NCBI GenBank assembly: GCA_930367205.1
Contig: OV884009.1
Span: 88,185,189-88,249,188 of the forward strand
Reading direction: 5' to 3'
Origin: Acanthosoma haemorrhoidale
Taxonomy: Eukaryota > Arthropoda > Insecta > Hemiptera > Acanthosomatidae
Length of the DNA stretch: 64,000 nucleotides
Below, in pieces: positions 11,501 through 25,200 of the stretch (position 1 is the stretch's first letter; each line of letters begins with the position of its first letter). A program made the translations under genes and the position numbers. Under the pieces are notes generated by a model, which was given only the letters and a program-made list of their open reading frames with translations, was not told the origin of the DNA and did no database searches.

Positions 11501-14500
11501 TGCTTGCTCATTACACAAAACAAAAAATTTCAGAACTGGACGGAATTGAGCTTCTCCCTTTTACTTTTTATTGTGCTTAACACCTTTCGACTACAATCTG
11601 TTCCGGTCAATGGCTCACTATGTTCTGTTCAAAACCCAAAGAGTGGTATTGTGAAGGAATCCGACAGCTAGCCTCAAGATGTCAACAAACCGTAAAACAG
11701 AACGGTATATGCTTTGAATACTAAAAAAAAATTATGTTAAAATAAAATTATTTTTAAATTAAAAGAAAAAGTCATTTTTTATGACTCATCCATCCCATTA
11801 TTTAATTAAAATTGGGCAGACTCAACATGTTGTATAAAGGGTTTTCTCTCTAGGAATGGGATTGTCTTTATTAATGAATAAAATTATTAAATTAATCACA
11901 AAAATCTTTAAAATAGAAAACAAGACTTCAAAGTATAGATTTAGTATCATCTAGAAATCTGAATTAGACTAATTAGGTTGTAGATAAAATGTGATGTCTT
12001 ATTTTAACAGATGGTTCTTTAAAAATTGTATCAAATAATGATAAACAATACATTGTTGAACGACGATAAACAGGAGTAGTATTCAATAAAAAAATGATTT
12101 TAATTAAATGAACTTAAAATAAGGAATAAATTAAACAAACTTACTCGAACAGACCCTTGATCAGAAGGTGTAGCTAAACTTGCTTCAGCCTTTCCTTGAA
12201 GAAGTTCTTCAAATACTCGGTTAGTAATCTCATCTAAAGATTTTCCTTTTGTGCAATCACCTGTACGCCATCCTAAAGTACAAATATTTCTTATTTAAAG
12301 AACCGAGCATTGCAGATTAATACATAAAATACAGAATATTATACATGCAATATAGAACTCTCTAATATCATGTTCATCCAGAACTGGACTAACTTGAGAC
12401 TTGCTTTGAGATTTAATTTCTCGCCATGAACTCCTATTTCTCCTATCCTGTGTCGTTGTTTAACCCTTGTCATTGGGTGATCATTTGGGTTGATGATGTG
12501 TCAAATATTCCAACTAAACCTAGCATTTCAAAAAACTGTTTTGCTTTTTCAGCCATAAAATAGCTATTCCCTCACTTCTCAATTGTCTGGCCCACTTTTT
12601 TTTTTCATTGATGAGTTTTCTGATGATGCAAATTGCATTAATTTATCCTTTTCTTTAAAAATGGCTCTCACTATACAGTTCTTACTTCTATTTATTACTA
12701 CAAACTCATTTGTTTTTTCCAGCACCATTTCAATTTAATCAGTTCTAGTTTTTCTTGAAAATTGAATTGACAAAACCACTTTTTCAGACATTTTTCAATA
12801 AGATGTAAAAAAACAACAACCCAGAATTCCTACACAACAGTTTAAACACACACACGAGGAGCTGCTAGCCCACACTCAGTTCAATGGAAACTAAAAAACT
12901 GATGCATGAGTTGTGAGTGTTTAGGGGAAAGAGGGGATACACAGTGCAATGTCAAGTGACAATGACTTGCCTAACTGGCTGTCAATCTAAAAATAGCTTC
13001 TGGACTGATTGTAACTTATGAATTTTCTCTGAACATGGGTGCTTCTGTAATTCATCATCACAAAAAAGAAAGGAAGGAAGACTGACCGCGGATAATTGGG
13101 AGTTTTCTGAGTGCATGCATGCAAGTACACTCACTCATGAAACTCTCTCTGGCTCACACACACAAAGCCAGTTTTATTTAATGGTGATTATGATATCTTG
13201 TTTAATAGTATTGAAAAAGTAGATGTATGTGTGTTGATAGATAGATAATAGTTATAAATGAAGAGAAAAGAGTAGAGCACAGAACTTTCTGTGAGAAGAA
13301 AGGAAATATATTTAGAATTTTGCTGTGGTGACAACCAACTCAGCTTTATATTTATAGCAGGGAAAACATAGCTTTGGTCATACACGTGTACCCACACTGG
13401 CTTGATTTCATGAACCATTTTTGCGAGCTGTAAATCAGTATTTTTAACTTCAAATTCAAATTTATGTTATTAATAAAGATTTTCAATTTTCAGTTTTATT
13501 GAGCACAGGATAGTTTTTTAAATAGACAGATTAAGATAGCCAACTTAATTAACCACTCACCTATTATTAGGGGATACTAACAATTCCTGCAAGTCATCTT
13601 TGTGATAGACATGAACACAAAAGGACAAGAACACTGATCAAGTCTGGCAGTGTAAATAAATGAGTGAATTGTATTGGACTATTGATTGGTTATTGACACA
13701 AAGAAAATTATTTAAATATTTATTAGAAAAGTATCCTTGATTTGAAGATTAATATTGGTTTACAAATAACTAAAAAAAACAACTTTTAATTAACGAAATG
13801 GCAATCGTATGGTTTTTCAAAACTAATGTTTTAGTTAATACTTTTTTGTTTTTTTTAACAGTATGTTTAACATCTAGAAAAATAATATATGTCAGCCCTT
13901 CATAATGTCAACAATTTTTTTTTCTACAAACTAAAACTGCCCCTTAGATACAAATTTGTGGAAAATTAAGTGTACATTATTGATAGACTAAAAATTAAAA
14001 ATAGTTACACAGACTAAGATAAACCTTAGGCAACAAGGAGCTAGTGGAATCAGAACGTATTTGTTCTTTCCCAACAAATATTCATTCACTAAAAAGAAAT
14101 ACACTTCTTTAAAATAACTATGATGAAAATATTAAGCTAACTTTTTCTATAACATTTAACAAAATATCCATTAACTAAGACATAATGAAAATATCTTACC
14201 TCCAATCTGTGGTAATAATTCAGTTGGTGTACTTCTTGTCAGTACTTGAATGCGCTGATTATCTACTAAAGTAACTGACATATTTGGTTCAAGTACTTCA
14301 TTTTCACTCATCTGAAAAAATAAAACAGATTTTTAGCAAAATAATTAAAACAGTAAACCTACAGTACAAAACTAGGTATATTATTTATTTAATGGGTGGA
14401 AATATAGAAAATTTTATATAGTATATAAAAATTATAGATAGTGGACATGTGCGATGGCAACAATTCGAGTACTGACCAGAACTAAAAATTATAATAAAAA

Positions 14501-17500
14501 GTCGTTATATGTCCAATAATTTATATTATGGCATAAAACAGGCAAACTAACAATCTGAAAATTAAAACTAATAGAATATGATAGTCCCCTTCATCAGACT
14601 CACTCCAGTGTAAAGTTTTGCAAGGTTGGTAGAGTATACCTAAAGAGATTTTTAACTGACCAGGGCATCATTCTTGCAGGGATGGCTAAAATTTAAATCA
14701 CTCTACTGGAGAAGATTTGAGAGGTCCTGGGTTTGAGGTAAGGCTGGGTTAAAATATTTGTTCTTTGGCATAAATTTTGTTAGAAAAATGGTGAACCAAT
14801 ATTACAACTGATAATTGATAATATATTTGTTTAACATTTACTTTGACGTTTTATTTTATTATATTTTTGTTTAGTTAAACCAAAACATGGGGAGGAAAAT
14901 TTGCACATGTAAGCTCTTTCTTTCAGCAGGTGCTAAATTATGAAATTCAGCGATTATTCAAGTTTGATTTCAGACTTGGTGAAAACAGAGATCTTTAGAA
15001 TCAGTTACCAATTTCAATCATTACGTTAGTATGTATAGGTTTCGATTTTTTGCATGTGCTAAAATCATCATAAAACCTCACATTGGTGAGTGGTTGTTAA
15101 TTATTAATGTATATTCATGCCCATTATTGTGTGATTAAATACAAATAAATGTATTTATAAATACCTACCAAACAAAGAGTCACCATTTCCAAACGGTAAC
15201 CATATTTATGTAGAATTGGTCTCAAAACTTGGTAAAGTGTTTTTCCTTGTTTAGATTTAACAACTATGGTTTTTCTGCTTGGAAGATCTAGTCTGAAGAC
15301 AATTCTTCTTTCAACAGTAACCTCAAGACCACTCAAGACCGATGCATTTTCTTCAAGAGGAATAACCTGACAAAAACACGTCCATGTATATATTTACAAA
15401 TATATGTATTTTTATAAATCAAATCTCTACATATTTTTGCAAATGTAACATTAAACAATAATTATTATAATATAAATTTCAGAAGGTTAATTTTTGTTAA
15501 GGTTATACATGCAAGAGTTCATAAATGACAGATATTTATGTTGATCACTGCTAGTGTTATCAATAAATATATGTAAATAAGTCATTTATTATTGTCACTA
15601 CAATTGGATTATAATTTATTAGTTATTTGATTAAATAAGGTTTTCTTAGTTTGTCCAGATACAAAATTTAATATTGTACTTGCCAGGGTCAGCTGGCAAT
15701 TATGAAAAAATAAGTTCTAACTATGCAAATATTTAACGTTTTGGTATATGTTCTATATTTGGTAAGTTAGTAAATAAAATACAATACTGTTGCCAACCCA
15801 GAGTATTTTAAGAAAAGTACAAGGACTTCAAATAACTTATGTGGTCATCTTTTGATGCAACAACTTGTTAAGTCCTTATTATAGAACACCGTAAGAAGCT
15901 GTTGAAAGTATTTGAGCTTTTATTAAAATACTGTGAACAGTCAACACTTTTGTATTTATTATAAAACAACTTACAACTGGTAGATTAGTTAGTCAGCCGA
16001 TTGAAATTCATAACTTACAAATGCACAATGTAAATTTTAATTTATGTTGCTTGTTACGTTTTTTGAAAATTGTTACTTGAAAATGGTAGCTACGACACCA
16101 AAAGTGCTCATGCCAATTAATAACAATTTTGATAGAAAGGTGAGTATTTATTTCATAAAAACAATCCACAACCCACCTTTACCTATGCATCACGACATAA
16201 TTTTTTCTATGCTAACAAAATATTTTGTCCATTTGCTGTTAATTTATATTTTATATAAAATAAAATTGAAATTATCTTGTGATAATTTTTCCTTATCACA
16301 GATTTTTCTTCCTCCCCCATTATAAATGTCACGCAAATTAACAAGATTGGGCTGTACACAAATAATAGGAAAGAAACTACGTTCTCTAACACAATAAGAT
16401 GTAGGTAAACTTTTAGAGGATGCAGAGCAGTCAATGTTCTTTGCCCGGTGGTACCAGTAAAAATGAACTTAATGTTGCTTTTTATACGTAGACGTTATTG
16501 GCAAGTATGGACAATTTTATTTATTTCTATAACAAAGCTGTTGAAACATATATTCTGGTGTGTGTATGCTTTTCCCTTGGTTATCTTGTCCCTTTCTGGT
16601 AAATTTATATGATTCTGGCAACACTGAGTTGCAGAAGGAAGGTTCCAGTTATGTTTTTGTTTTTTAGCTTAGTCACGGTGTGTGTGTGTGTGTGTATGCC
16701 AATGTTATCTTGTATGTAGTACATTGTTCTTTAATTAACTACTTCCAATAGGTTATTGGCCTAGGTGTGCCACGATACAATAGGATATAAACGGATTGAG
16801 TTTTTGATTTACTACATGTGGCCAAAATGGACACTAACAAAAAGGGATTAAATTCATATAATATAGAATTATTAAACAGGGAAAATTATCACACCTGGAA
16901 ATATAGAATTTTGACACTATTTGAAGAAAATGACTGCTTAGAAGGTATCACTACAGAATATAGCAAAAAATCAGAATCTACAAGTATAACATAGATTAAA
17001 ACAAAACAAAAAAATAATGCAAATGATTAATAGTTTAATGTGTGCACAATTCACAATTGAATATAGTAAGATACGAAAATGAGTTCCATATTCAACGTGG
17101 AAAGAAAGATATGAGGAAAAGGGTAAGCCAGGTCAGTTGATAATAAGAAAAAAATTAATGAGTATGAAATTGATCGATGAAAAAAATTTAGAAGCATTTC
17201 AAACAATCTATAACAAAACTTAATCCATGTGGTGTGGAATTGAAAACACAAGAAATTATATACTAATTATTGCTTTGTTATTCAAAAGAGTCTAGAGACA
17301 AAACTTAGTCTTGTCATTTTTCCGAATACACAGCTTTCGCAGAACTCTACATTACCCACATAAAATTGTCTAAGACCAGTTACTAAATTATTATTAATTA
17401 ATTTTATCAAATCGCCACTACAAATATGTCTATGGTCTGAGATAGTGTGTAGCTGTGACAAAAAATAATAATCATATGCAAGCAAGCGGAGTAGGAAATA

Positions 17501-19331
17501 GACATGTCAATAGTTATGTGAATGGAAATGTTTGAAAATCATTTTAAAGAATGTATTTTTTTGTTCCGAACCTAAGGTGTAATTTATTATCTGTAAAGAA
17601 GCTAGAGATATCTGGTTATAAAATAGTATTTAAAAATCGTAAAGTGTTAGAATATGATACAAGCGGACTAAAATTATAGCATGCAGAAATAATTTATATG
17701 AAATAAAATTTATGATAAGTATAAAAGAGTGTAAGAATGTTGAATATTATAACAAAAAACAAGAACTATGGCATAAACGTTTTCAACATATTTGCAATGG
17801 CAATTTGATAAAATTAATTAAAAATAATTTAGTAACTGGTCTTAGAGTTCTGTGGAGAATGTAGACTGCTGTGGGGAATGTAGAGTTCTGAGAAAGCTGC
17901 GTATTTGGAAAAATGACAAGACCAGGTTTTGTAAACCATACTATAGGAAAGAGATTACTTGAAATAGTTCATACCGATGTAGCAGGTCTAATAATACCAA
18001 TGAATAATGATGGATCTAGATATTTTGTCAAGTTAATAAACGATTTCTCAAATTTAATATATGTTTACAAAATTGAATGTAAAAATAAAATGTTTAGGTG
18101 TTTTGAGGAATATGCGAATGTGGTGCAAACAAAACTTAATGTTAAATTAGCCTCTTTACAATGTGATAATAGTAGTGAGTATACTTGTAACAATATCAAG
18201 AGCTTTTGTAGGAATAATAGGACTACACTACAGTACACCATATACCCCACTGCAAAATAGGAAAGCAAAAAGATTCAATAGATGCTGAAAAACAAGGCAA
18301 GATCATGGGCAAGATGTCTAAAGAATCCTGGAGTGATGCAATTAAAGCAGCAGCATATTTGATGAATCAAAGTCTAAGTAGTGTTAGAGATGTTACACCA
18401 TATGAAAATTTGACAGGAAATAGACCTGATAAATCAAATTTAAGAATATTCATTCGTATCAGCAGCATTTGGTCATATACCTAAGCAATTTAGATGAAAA
18501 TTTGACTTGAAATCTCAGAAGTGTGTAATGATTGGATATACCAATACAGGATATTTACATACTGCGAAATGATGAGGAGCAGAAGGTAATTTATGCGAGA
18601 TGTGATTTTTAATGAGGATGATTTTTATTACAATGACAACACAGATGAAAATATAAAAATAAAATAGAAGAAAGTACAAGTGAGTGAGGTAAATAAGTTA
18701 ATTACAATTAGCGAAGAAGAAAAAACTCAAGATATAGAAAAAACTACAGAGATGAAATTAGATCATGAATCAGAGGATACTACTACAAGAAGTAGAAGTA
18801 GAAGAGGGAGTACAAGGTGGAGATTTAAGGAAAATACCTAAAAGATAAAATTACTATAAATAATAAAGGGTTTTCGATGCTGACATATGTATCAGATTCA
18901 GTGAGTGAATTAGAAAAAAGAGAATATAAACAAATTAATATTGGAGACATTCAAGACAAGAAACAAAGGTGACTTGAAAGATTTTTTTAGGAGTAGAGAT
19001 AGATTGAGATAGAAGAAAAAGGGTAAATTAACCGTATCAGTGCTGAGAACGCAACAGTTATGATCAGGTATAGCCCACCCTATCACTGGGATCACAACAC
19101 TTGCTATCGTTACACGTCTAGAAAAAAATTTCCACCACCATCACCAAAAAATTACTTTTCCCTTGAAACTAAGAAAAAGGTTCATTCTCATTAAATTCTT
19201 TGAACTTGAAATGTGGCTTCCAGAAACAAAAATATTCAAACCTCTAATTTTGAGCAAATTACCGGTTTCTTTTTTCACAACTAATTTATGTTGAACTTCA
19301 TTTCTTATGTTCTGTTACTGTTATTATTACA

Positions 19332-19362
<31 letters not shown>

Positions 19363-22241
19363 TGATAATTTAAAATAGTAATTTAATGTAAATTGAGGTG
19401 GATTCATCAGAAGATAGGAAATATTGTCCTTTTCGTTTTGGACAAACACAATATAAGTAAAATTAGATTTAAAAAAAAAAATGAAATTGTTGGAAGGAAA
19501 ATTAGGCAAGGGGCATTAAATTTACATAGATAATTTCTATACATCTGTAAATTTAGTTCATCATTTGTTTCAAAACGGTACATACGCCATGGGAACCATG
19601 GGACTGAATAGGAATGGTATACCATCAAAAGTGAAAACTGCTAAGCTCAAAAAAGGAAAAAAAAATGGAAAGACCGGAGAGATGTTTTAATTTTATGCTT
19701 TGAGCACACAAGTGTTGCAATTTGCAAATATAGTAGCGATTGAAACCGGGAGAGAAAAAATGCAAAAACCTTTACTTATTGTTCAGTACAATAAATATAT
19801 GGGGGAATACATAAACATGTTCAGATGATGTTTAATCCACCAGTGCTTTCTGTATCATATTCGTAATTTCCAAACTATTATTCTTCAAATATTTTTGCTT
19901 ATTCAATTTAATCTTAATAGGTAGAAAATTATTATAATTGTTATTTTCAAATAATATCCATAATTATAGTAGATTTAGTATAAGCATTTATTTTCACATT
20001 TTTCTTTGGTAACATTAGAATTTAAAGTTTATACAATGTAGATACATTTGCAAGTTTATAGTTGTATAAGATCTATTCATTGTAATATAGAAACTTTATT
20101 TTCTAAATAAATTTCTTTAGTTTGCATTCATAAAACAGACAATATGTACTTATTAGTTGTGACCCAGGTAAAAATTTGACCATAACGGTAAACCTTTATC
20201 TAAAGGCAATTCGAAGATGGGACTATTCTGACTATTTCTATTATTGCTTTCAAAAGCATAATACAAATGATTCTTTGAAAGGAAAGGTTCCCTTTATAAC
20301 ATAATACAGTTATAACAGATAATATTTAAATTCTGTAGAACATCAATAAAATAATAAAAAGAAAGTTTGACCTTATTTGAGTTCAAATTATTCAAAAATT
20401 AAAAACGGATTTTAGCACAATTCTTTAATGATTGCAAAATTTGCAGTTTCAGGCACAGGGGAAAACATTATTCTCTGTGACCAAGTTCACATCTGTTGCA
20501 ATTGAAAAAAATGTTTGAAAATAATATTTTTATTAATTTTCTTAGATTATGGAGTGCATTTTGAATGCAAAAATATAATTTTGTATTAATAAATTAGAAA
20601 CTTTACTGGTGGCTACTGCGAAGAAATACAATATAAGCACTGGCACTGAAATGGGTTAATAGGAAAGATATTTACATGGGACTTTAAAGAGATTTGTATT
20701 TGAAAATTGGCATCCGTGTTTAACACCTTATCATGGTTTTCATTTCAATAGAATTTAAAAGATAGATCATTGAATAAAAAAGAAAAGTAGGATAGAAAAA
20801 ATTAAGTGATGGATATGAAATTTAGGAGGTGAATGTACTTTATTCCAATTAGTAGGTAAAATAACAAAAGGGAATAAGACAGGTAGGATCAAATTAGTCA
20901 TTGAAATCAGATTTACATAGATTAAAAGGACAAAGAGAAGATTATGTGTATATTTTGTTAAATTATAAGAAATTATATATTAAATTACAAAAAGGTAAGT
21001 ACAAAAGAGTAGAGAAGAGAAGGGAGTGCTAACTGGGCAAAGTGGAGGTTCACGGAGAGGAATCAGTTAGCTGGATGTATACTTTTTTTTTAAATAAAGA
21101 AGAGGTTTTGTTCCATTTTCAAAAGTCTTCTTATGAAGCAAACAAAGAAGAAATACTTCTAACAAGGAATTATCGCAGGAAGAACATTAAACATCTCAAA
21201 GTCCCCGTTCTGTGCATCGCTACAAGTAAACAGAGTACTTTTTTCTTTATGATTTTTTAAAACTTTTCAGTGGTTGAGGGAATGATTAAATTAATTAACT
21301 GTAGCCTAGTCCTAAAAATTTACTTTTTATTATTTTATGTTTTATTTTGCTATTTTTCTTGAATTCTCTTCTTCTTTTTTTTTATTGTATGCCTGCCTTG
21401 GTGTTATCTATTTGTATTGGGTATGTTCGGTTGGAGGAGGCAAGATTAATAAACATAATTTAGTATGTTTATTTGGACATGTAAGGAGTAAGATTTTCAG
21501 CTTCGCATTCATGTGTAAGTAAATTCACAGTTGGTTTTTTTTTTTGGTTTTTTTTTTTGGTTTTTTTTATTTCTTAGGTAAAACGTGAAGTTGTTGGTGC
21601 TTTATACTTGCCCTCAACCGGCTATTTATAATTTATTATTCATTCCATGCCTCCTTCTCCAATCATCAATCCTGTAATTTTCCAGTTTTCATTAATTTCA
21701 CCGAAACGTACACAAATTATTAGCGACCAAGGGAGGTTGGAAGAAAACCAAAATAATGTGGCATCCAAATTGTGCGTTGAACCTACATAAAGTAATAATA
21801 GCATAGAGTAACTCAACCCAACCCATCTTCATTCAGCGTGGCCAACCTAAATTGCTGTTTAAGCAAAACGTAACAGCCTATTGATTTAAAATTGCAAATA
21901 AATGAGAACAAAGAAGGTAATGATAAAATATTACCAATGAGGCTGCTTATAGGATGTTTGACATTTTTAATGTTAGATATTAGTTTTGCAATAAAATATT
22001 TAAGCAGATTTTAAGATAAAAACAATAAAGAAAGAAGTATGGAGTTGTTTGAAAAGATAATTAAGGTATTGAAAGGAAATTTCAAGGTAGATTTTGGTTG
22101 AAGTGTGAAAGAAAAGAAAACGAGGAAATATTTAAATTGTAAGAATATAGGTTTTCAGAGAGGGGCTATTAATAAGACTATTTTTAATTATTGTTCTGTG
22201 TCAGGTAGATATAAAGTACAATTAATGTTTATTAATTAATT

Positions 22242-22280
<39 letters not shown>

Positions 22281-25200
22281 TTTTTATATTTCAGTACAAT
22301 ACAATAAAAAAAAATCAGTAGAATTTAATTATTTAATGGAAGGATATAATTTTTATCATTGTTTTATATTTGAAAGAAATTTTGTTTGTCAGGTCAAGCA
22401 TTTATATTTGTAATATTTATATTTGTAAAAAACGTAAACACACAACACTTACGCTAAACGGGCCATATAACTTAACTTCACAAACAACACCCCTGCTGTT
22501 TTGATTGGGGTTTATGGAAAAACTAAGAAGAATGGTGAATTCCTTTAAATGCCTGGTTTCAACAACAAAGAGACAGGGACACTCCAATATCAGTATCAGT
22601 ATTATTTTGTCAGATTATCAAGATTGGACTGTAATAATCTATATAGGTTCATGTATGCCAAGACTTTATTATTTTAGAAAGGCATTAAGAGAGGGCGTTG
22701 AAGTATAACACATTGCTGGAATATGTATATGACACCTTTAGTTTACCAAGTTTTTAACGTTTTAGCTACTAATAGCCACTACAGTAACTTCTTACCACAT
22801 ATTGCATGAAAATCTTTTGGCAAGAGATTGAGGGAAATGTTTTTTACAGATTATCTGAACTATTAGAACTCTCAATTAAACTGGGTAATTAAAGTCTACT
22901 GGTTGTAAAAGATCTATGAACTGTTTGGGCACTAACAGAAAAGAGTACCTTATCATTAAAAGTTGCCCTATTAAGCACTAGAATAATTTAATTCATGGGA
23001 CTACAGGCCAGTTGATTTTACTAGAAGAAATGGCTCACCAATTCTTCCATCATGAAAGGGTCAACAATTTTATATAGTGAACCTTTGAATTATGGAAGAA
23101 TTACAAACAAATTGAGAAATGTTGTTTGTATTTGTATATTTAAAACCATAAATGTAAGAACCTTAATTGTCACAATTAATTTTTTATTATCACACATCAA
23201 AACCTCTACCTATTTTCCCATTATCTGTTCCTGAAGGGGCAGAAAAGAGAGTGTGATCTATACCAAAACTCATTAAATTAATTCTATGCCCATGATAATT
23301 TAAAAATATATTTAAAAACATTTCCATAATTGAGAATAATGATTAAAAATGAATACTCCCACATACAAACTTACTTTATTGGTATAGCTGTGAAAAACTT
23401 GAAAATCATTATAGCATAGTGTGCGTTTTAGTAACAAGCGGGTAACAGTATCTCTAACAGTCTGGTTTGGGCGAATGTGTATAACAGCAGTAGATCCATC
23501 AGGCAACATAACCCGACAAAGACATGAGGAAAGAGATAGGTCCCAAGTCGTCAAAGAAGACCTGCTGCTACTTACAGAACTGTTGTCATGTTCATAAACT
23601 CCTCCAAATCTATCACGTGATTTTGTTCTTGTTTTCTTAGTCCATGGCAAGAGAGATTTTCTTCGCTTGTCATCAGCATCACTTCTGGATTTTTTCAACT
23701 AAAAATCACAAATTATTCAGTTTGAAATAAATATGAATCTGAGATAATTCACTAATATTTTATTCATTTATACTGCAAAGTTTTGAACATAACATTTATC
23801 TTAAAGCAAAATCTATAATCACATGTTTATCATTATAATTAAATTAGAATAGACATTCAACATTATACATTATACAAATGAAATATATTTTTAATGATCC
23901 TGTTGTATTCTGCATTACCATTTATTAACTTCTCTATCCCTTCCTGGCCAAGGGACTTTATTATATTAAGGGAATAGTTATTTTAATATCAACTATTGGA
24001 AATGCATTACTATGCTGTTTTTAGGGTTTCGTTAATCAGAAATTCTTATATTTTTACCTGTGAATCTGTATGTTTGTCCTGGTCTTTTAAGTCTCCTGTT
24101 CAAGATTGAGACTTTAAATTTTACATGGTCACTTTTGATACAGACAGGAAAGACATGAAAATAGTCAGCTCCATAAAACCAGATTCAGTGTTATTGATCA
24201 ATGAATTAGTTATTACTACAAACAAAATTGTCTATAATTTTGAGTAGGGTAGCAAATTGACGATCCCGATGTCTTCATTAGCAATACATAATTTTTGTTC
24301 TGGATTTTCAAACAGTAATTACAAGAAGTAATTTAAACCATCGTTACTATCATGTTTGCAACTTTAACCTTAACAATGATTTTTTAGAGGCTTGATATTT
24401 TACATTGTAATTCCATTTAATATTAAAAAATAAAACCAGCCTCAAGAAAAATAATGATCAAATGAAAGATTTTGATGTCTTGAATTATAATATTGTATTG
24501 TATTGGAAAATAAGCAAACCATTATGTGTAGCCATTAAAACTATAATCAAAAGTGTAGACCCAATATTTTTGAAGCCTCGATTTCATATAGAGGATAGAT
24601 ACTTATAGATATAGAGGATGAAAATTATAAAAAAAATAATAAAAGGTCAATTCTTTATCAATCACTTGTAATTAAAAATTAAATAGGTTTTTATTATATT
24701 AAGTACGGTATCAAATTATAGAACTTGACATTCTGAATAATAATAAGTATTACGTGTTGGGGCTTTAATGTTATATTATTGCATAAAATTAATAATTAAT
24801 AGCATTATTTTAATCATTAACTAAAAGTTTTAATAGAATTATTGTCACAACCATAGCAAAACTCTTGCTATGAAGTGCCACACTTAATTTTTTTTTTTTT
24901 TGCTTTTTAAGAACCACTATCTAAAGCAGATTTAGGTTATATTTGCTAACCTATTGTCAATGAGTATAGTGATGTGGTAGGCTGTTGCTTGCTATTGTTC
25001 TAGTTAAATTTAGTTTGCTTGTAATATCTAGATGTAGCAATATTCCTTTATATTAGTCTTGAAAGTTATTAAGTTGTTTATGGGCATGGTAATATAGATG
25101 GATTCTAGTAACTTCCTTAATACAGTATTATTATCTTTAGTATTTTGGGTGAATTAAAATTGAAAAAATGTAGGATTATTAAACAAGGGTTCGCTGTTTG

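Larger units (their letters stand above)
16750..19095 (+). mobile_element. decayed and rearranged Ty1/copia retrotransposon
   Basis: A sequence like a copia primer-binding site (GGTTATTGGCCTAGGTG) lies at 16751. At 16827 a gag start reads MDTNKKGLNSYNIELL and then NRENYHTWKYRILTLF, typical copia gag. FVPNLRCNLLSVKKLEISGY (17550-17620) is the protease/pre-integrase region, followed by an integrase part and the VIYARDVIFNEDDFYYND block (18580-18635) that follows integrase in copia. No reverse transcriptase or RNase H is readable, and no clear LTR pair was found. Stops and shifts are frequent. Confidence 0.75.
15367..23374. other. loco intron between exons 7 and 6
   Basis: About 8 kb. It contains the copia relic (16750-19095), GT, ATT and TA microsatellites, and a T-rich run with repeated TTGG near 21531-21570. 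The rest is AT-rich DNA without recognisable content. Confidence 0.6.

Noticed and set aside
17913..18260. 115-codon plus-strand frame as an independent gene
   Set aside because: It is the integrase core of the copia relic, bounded by frameshifts.
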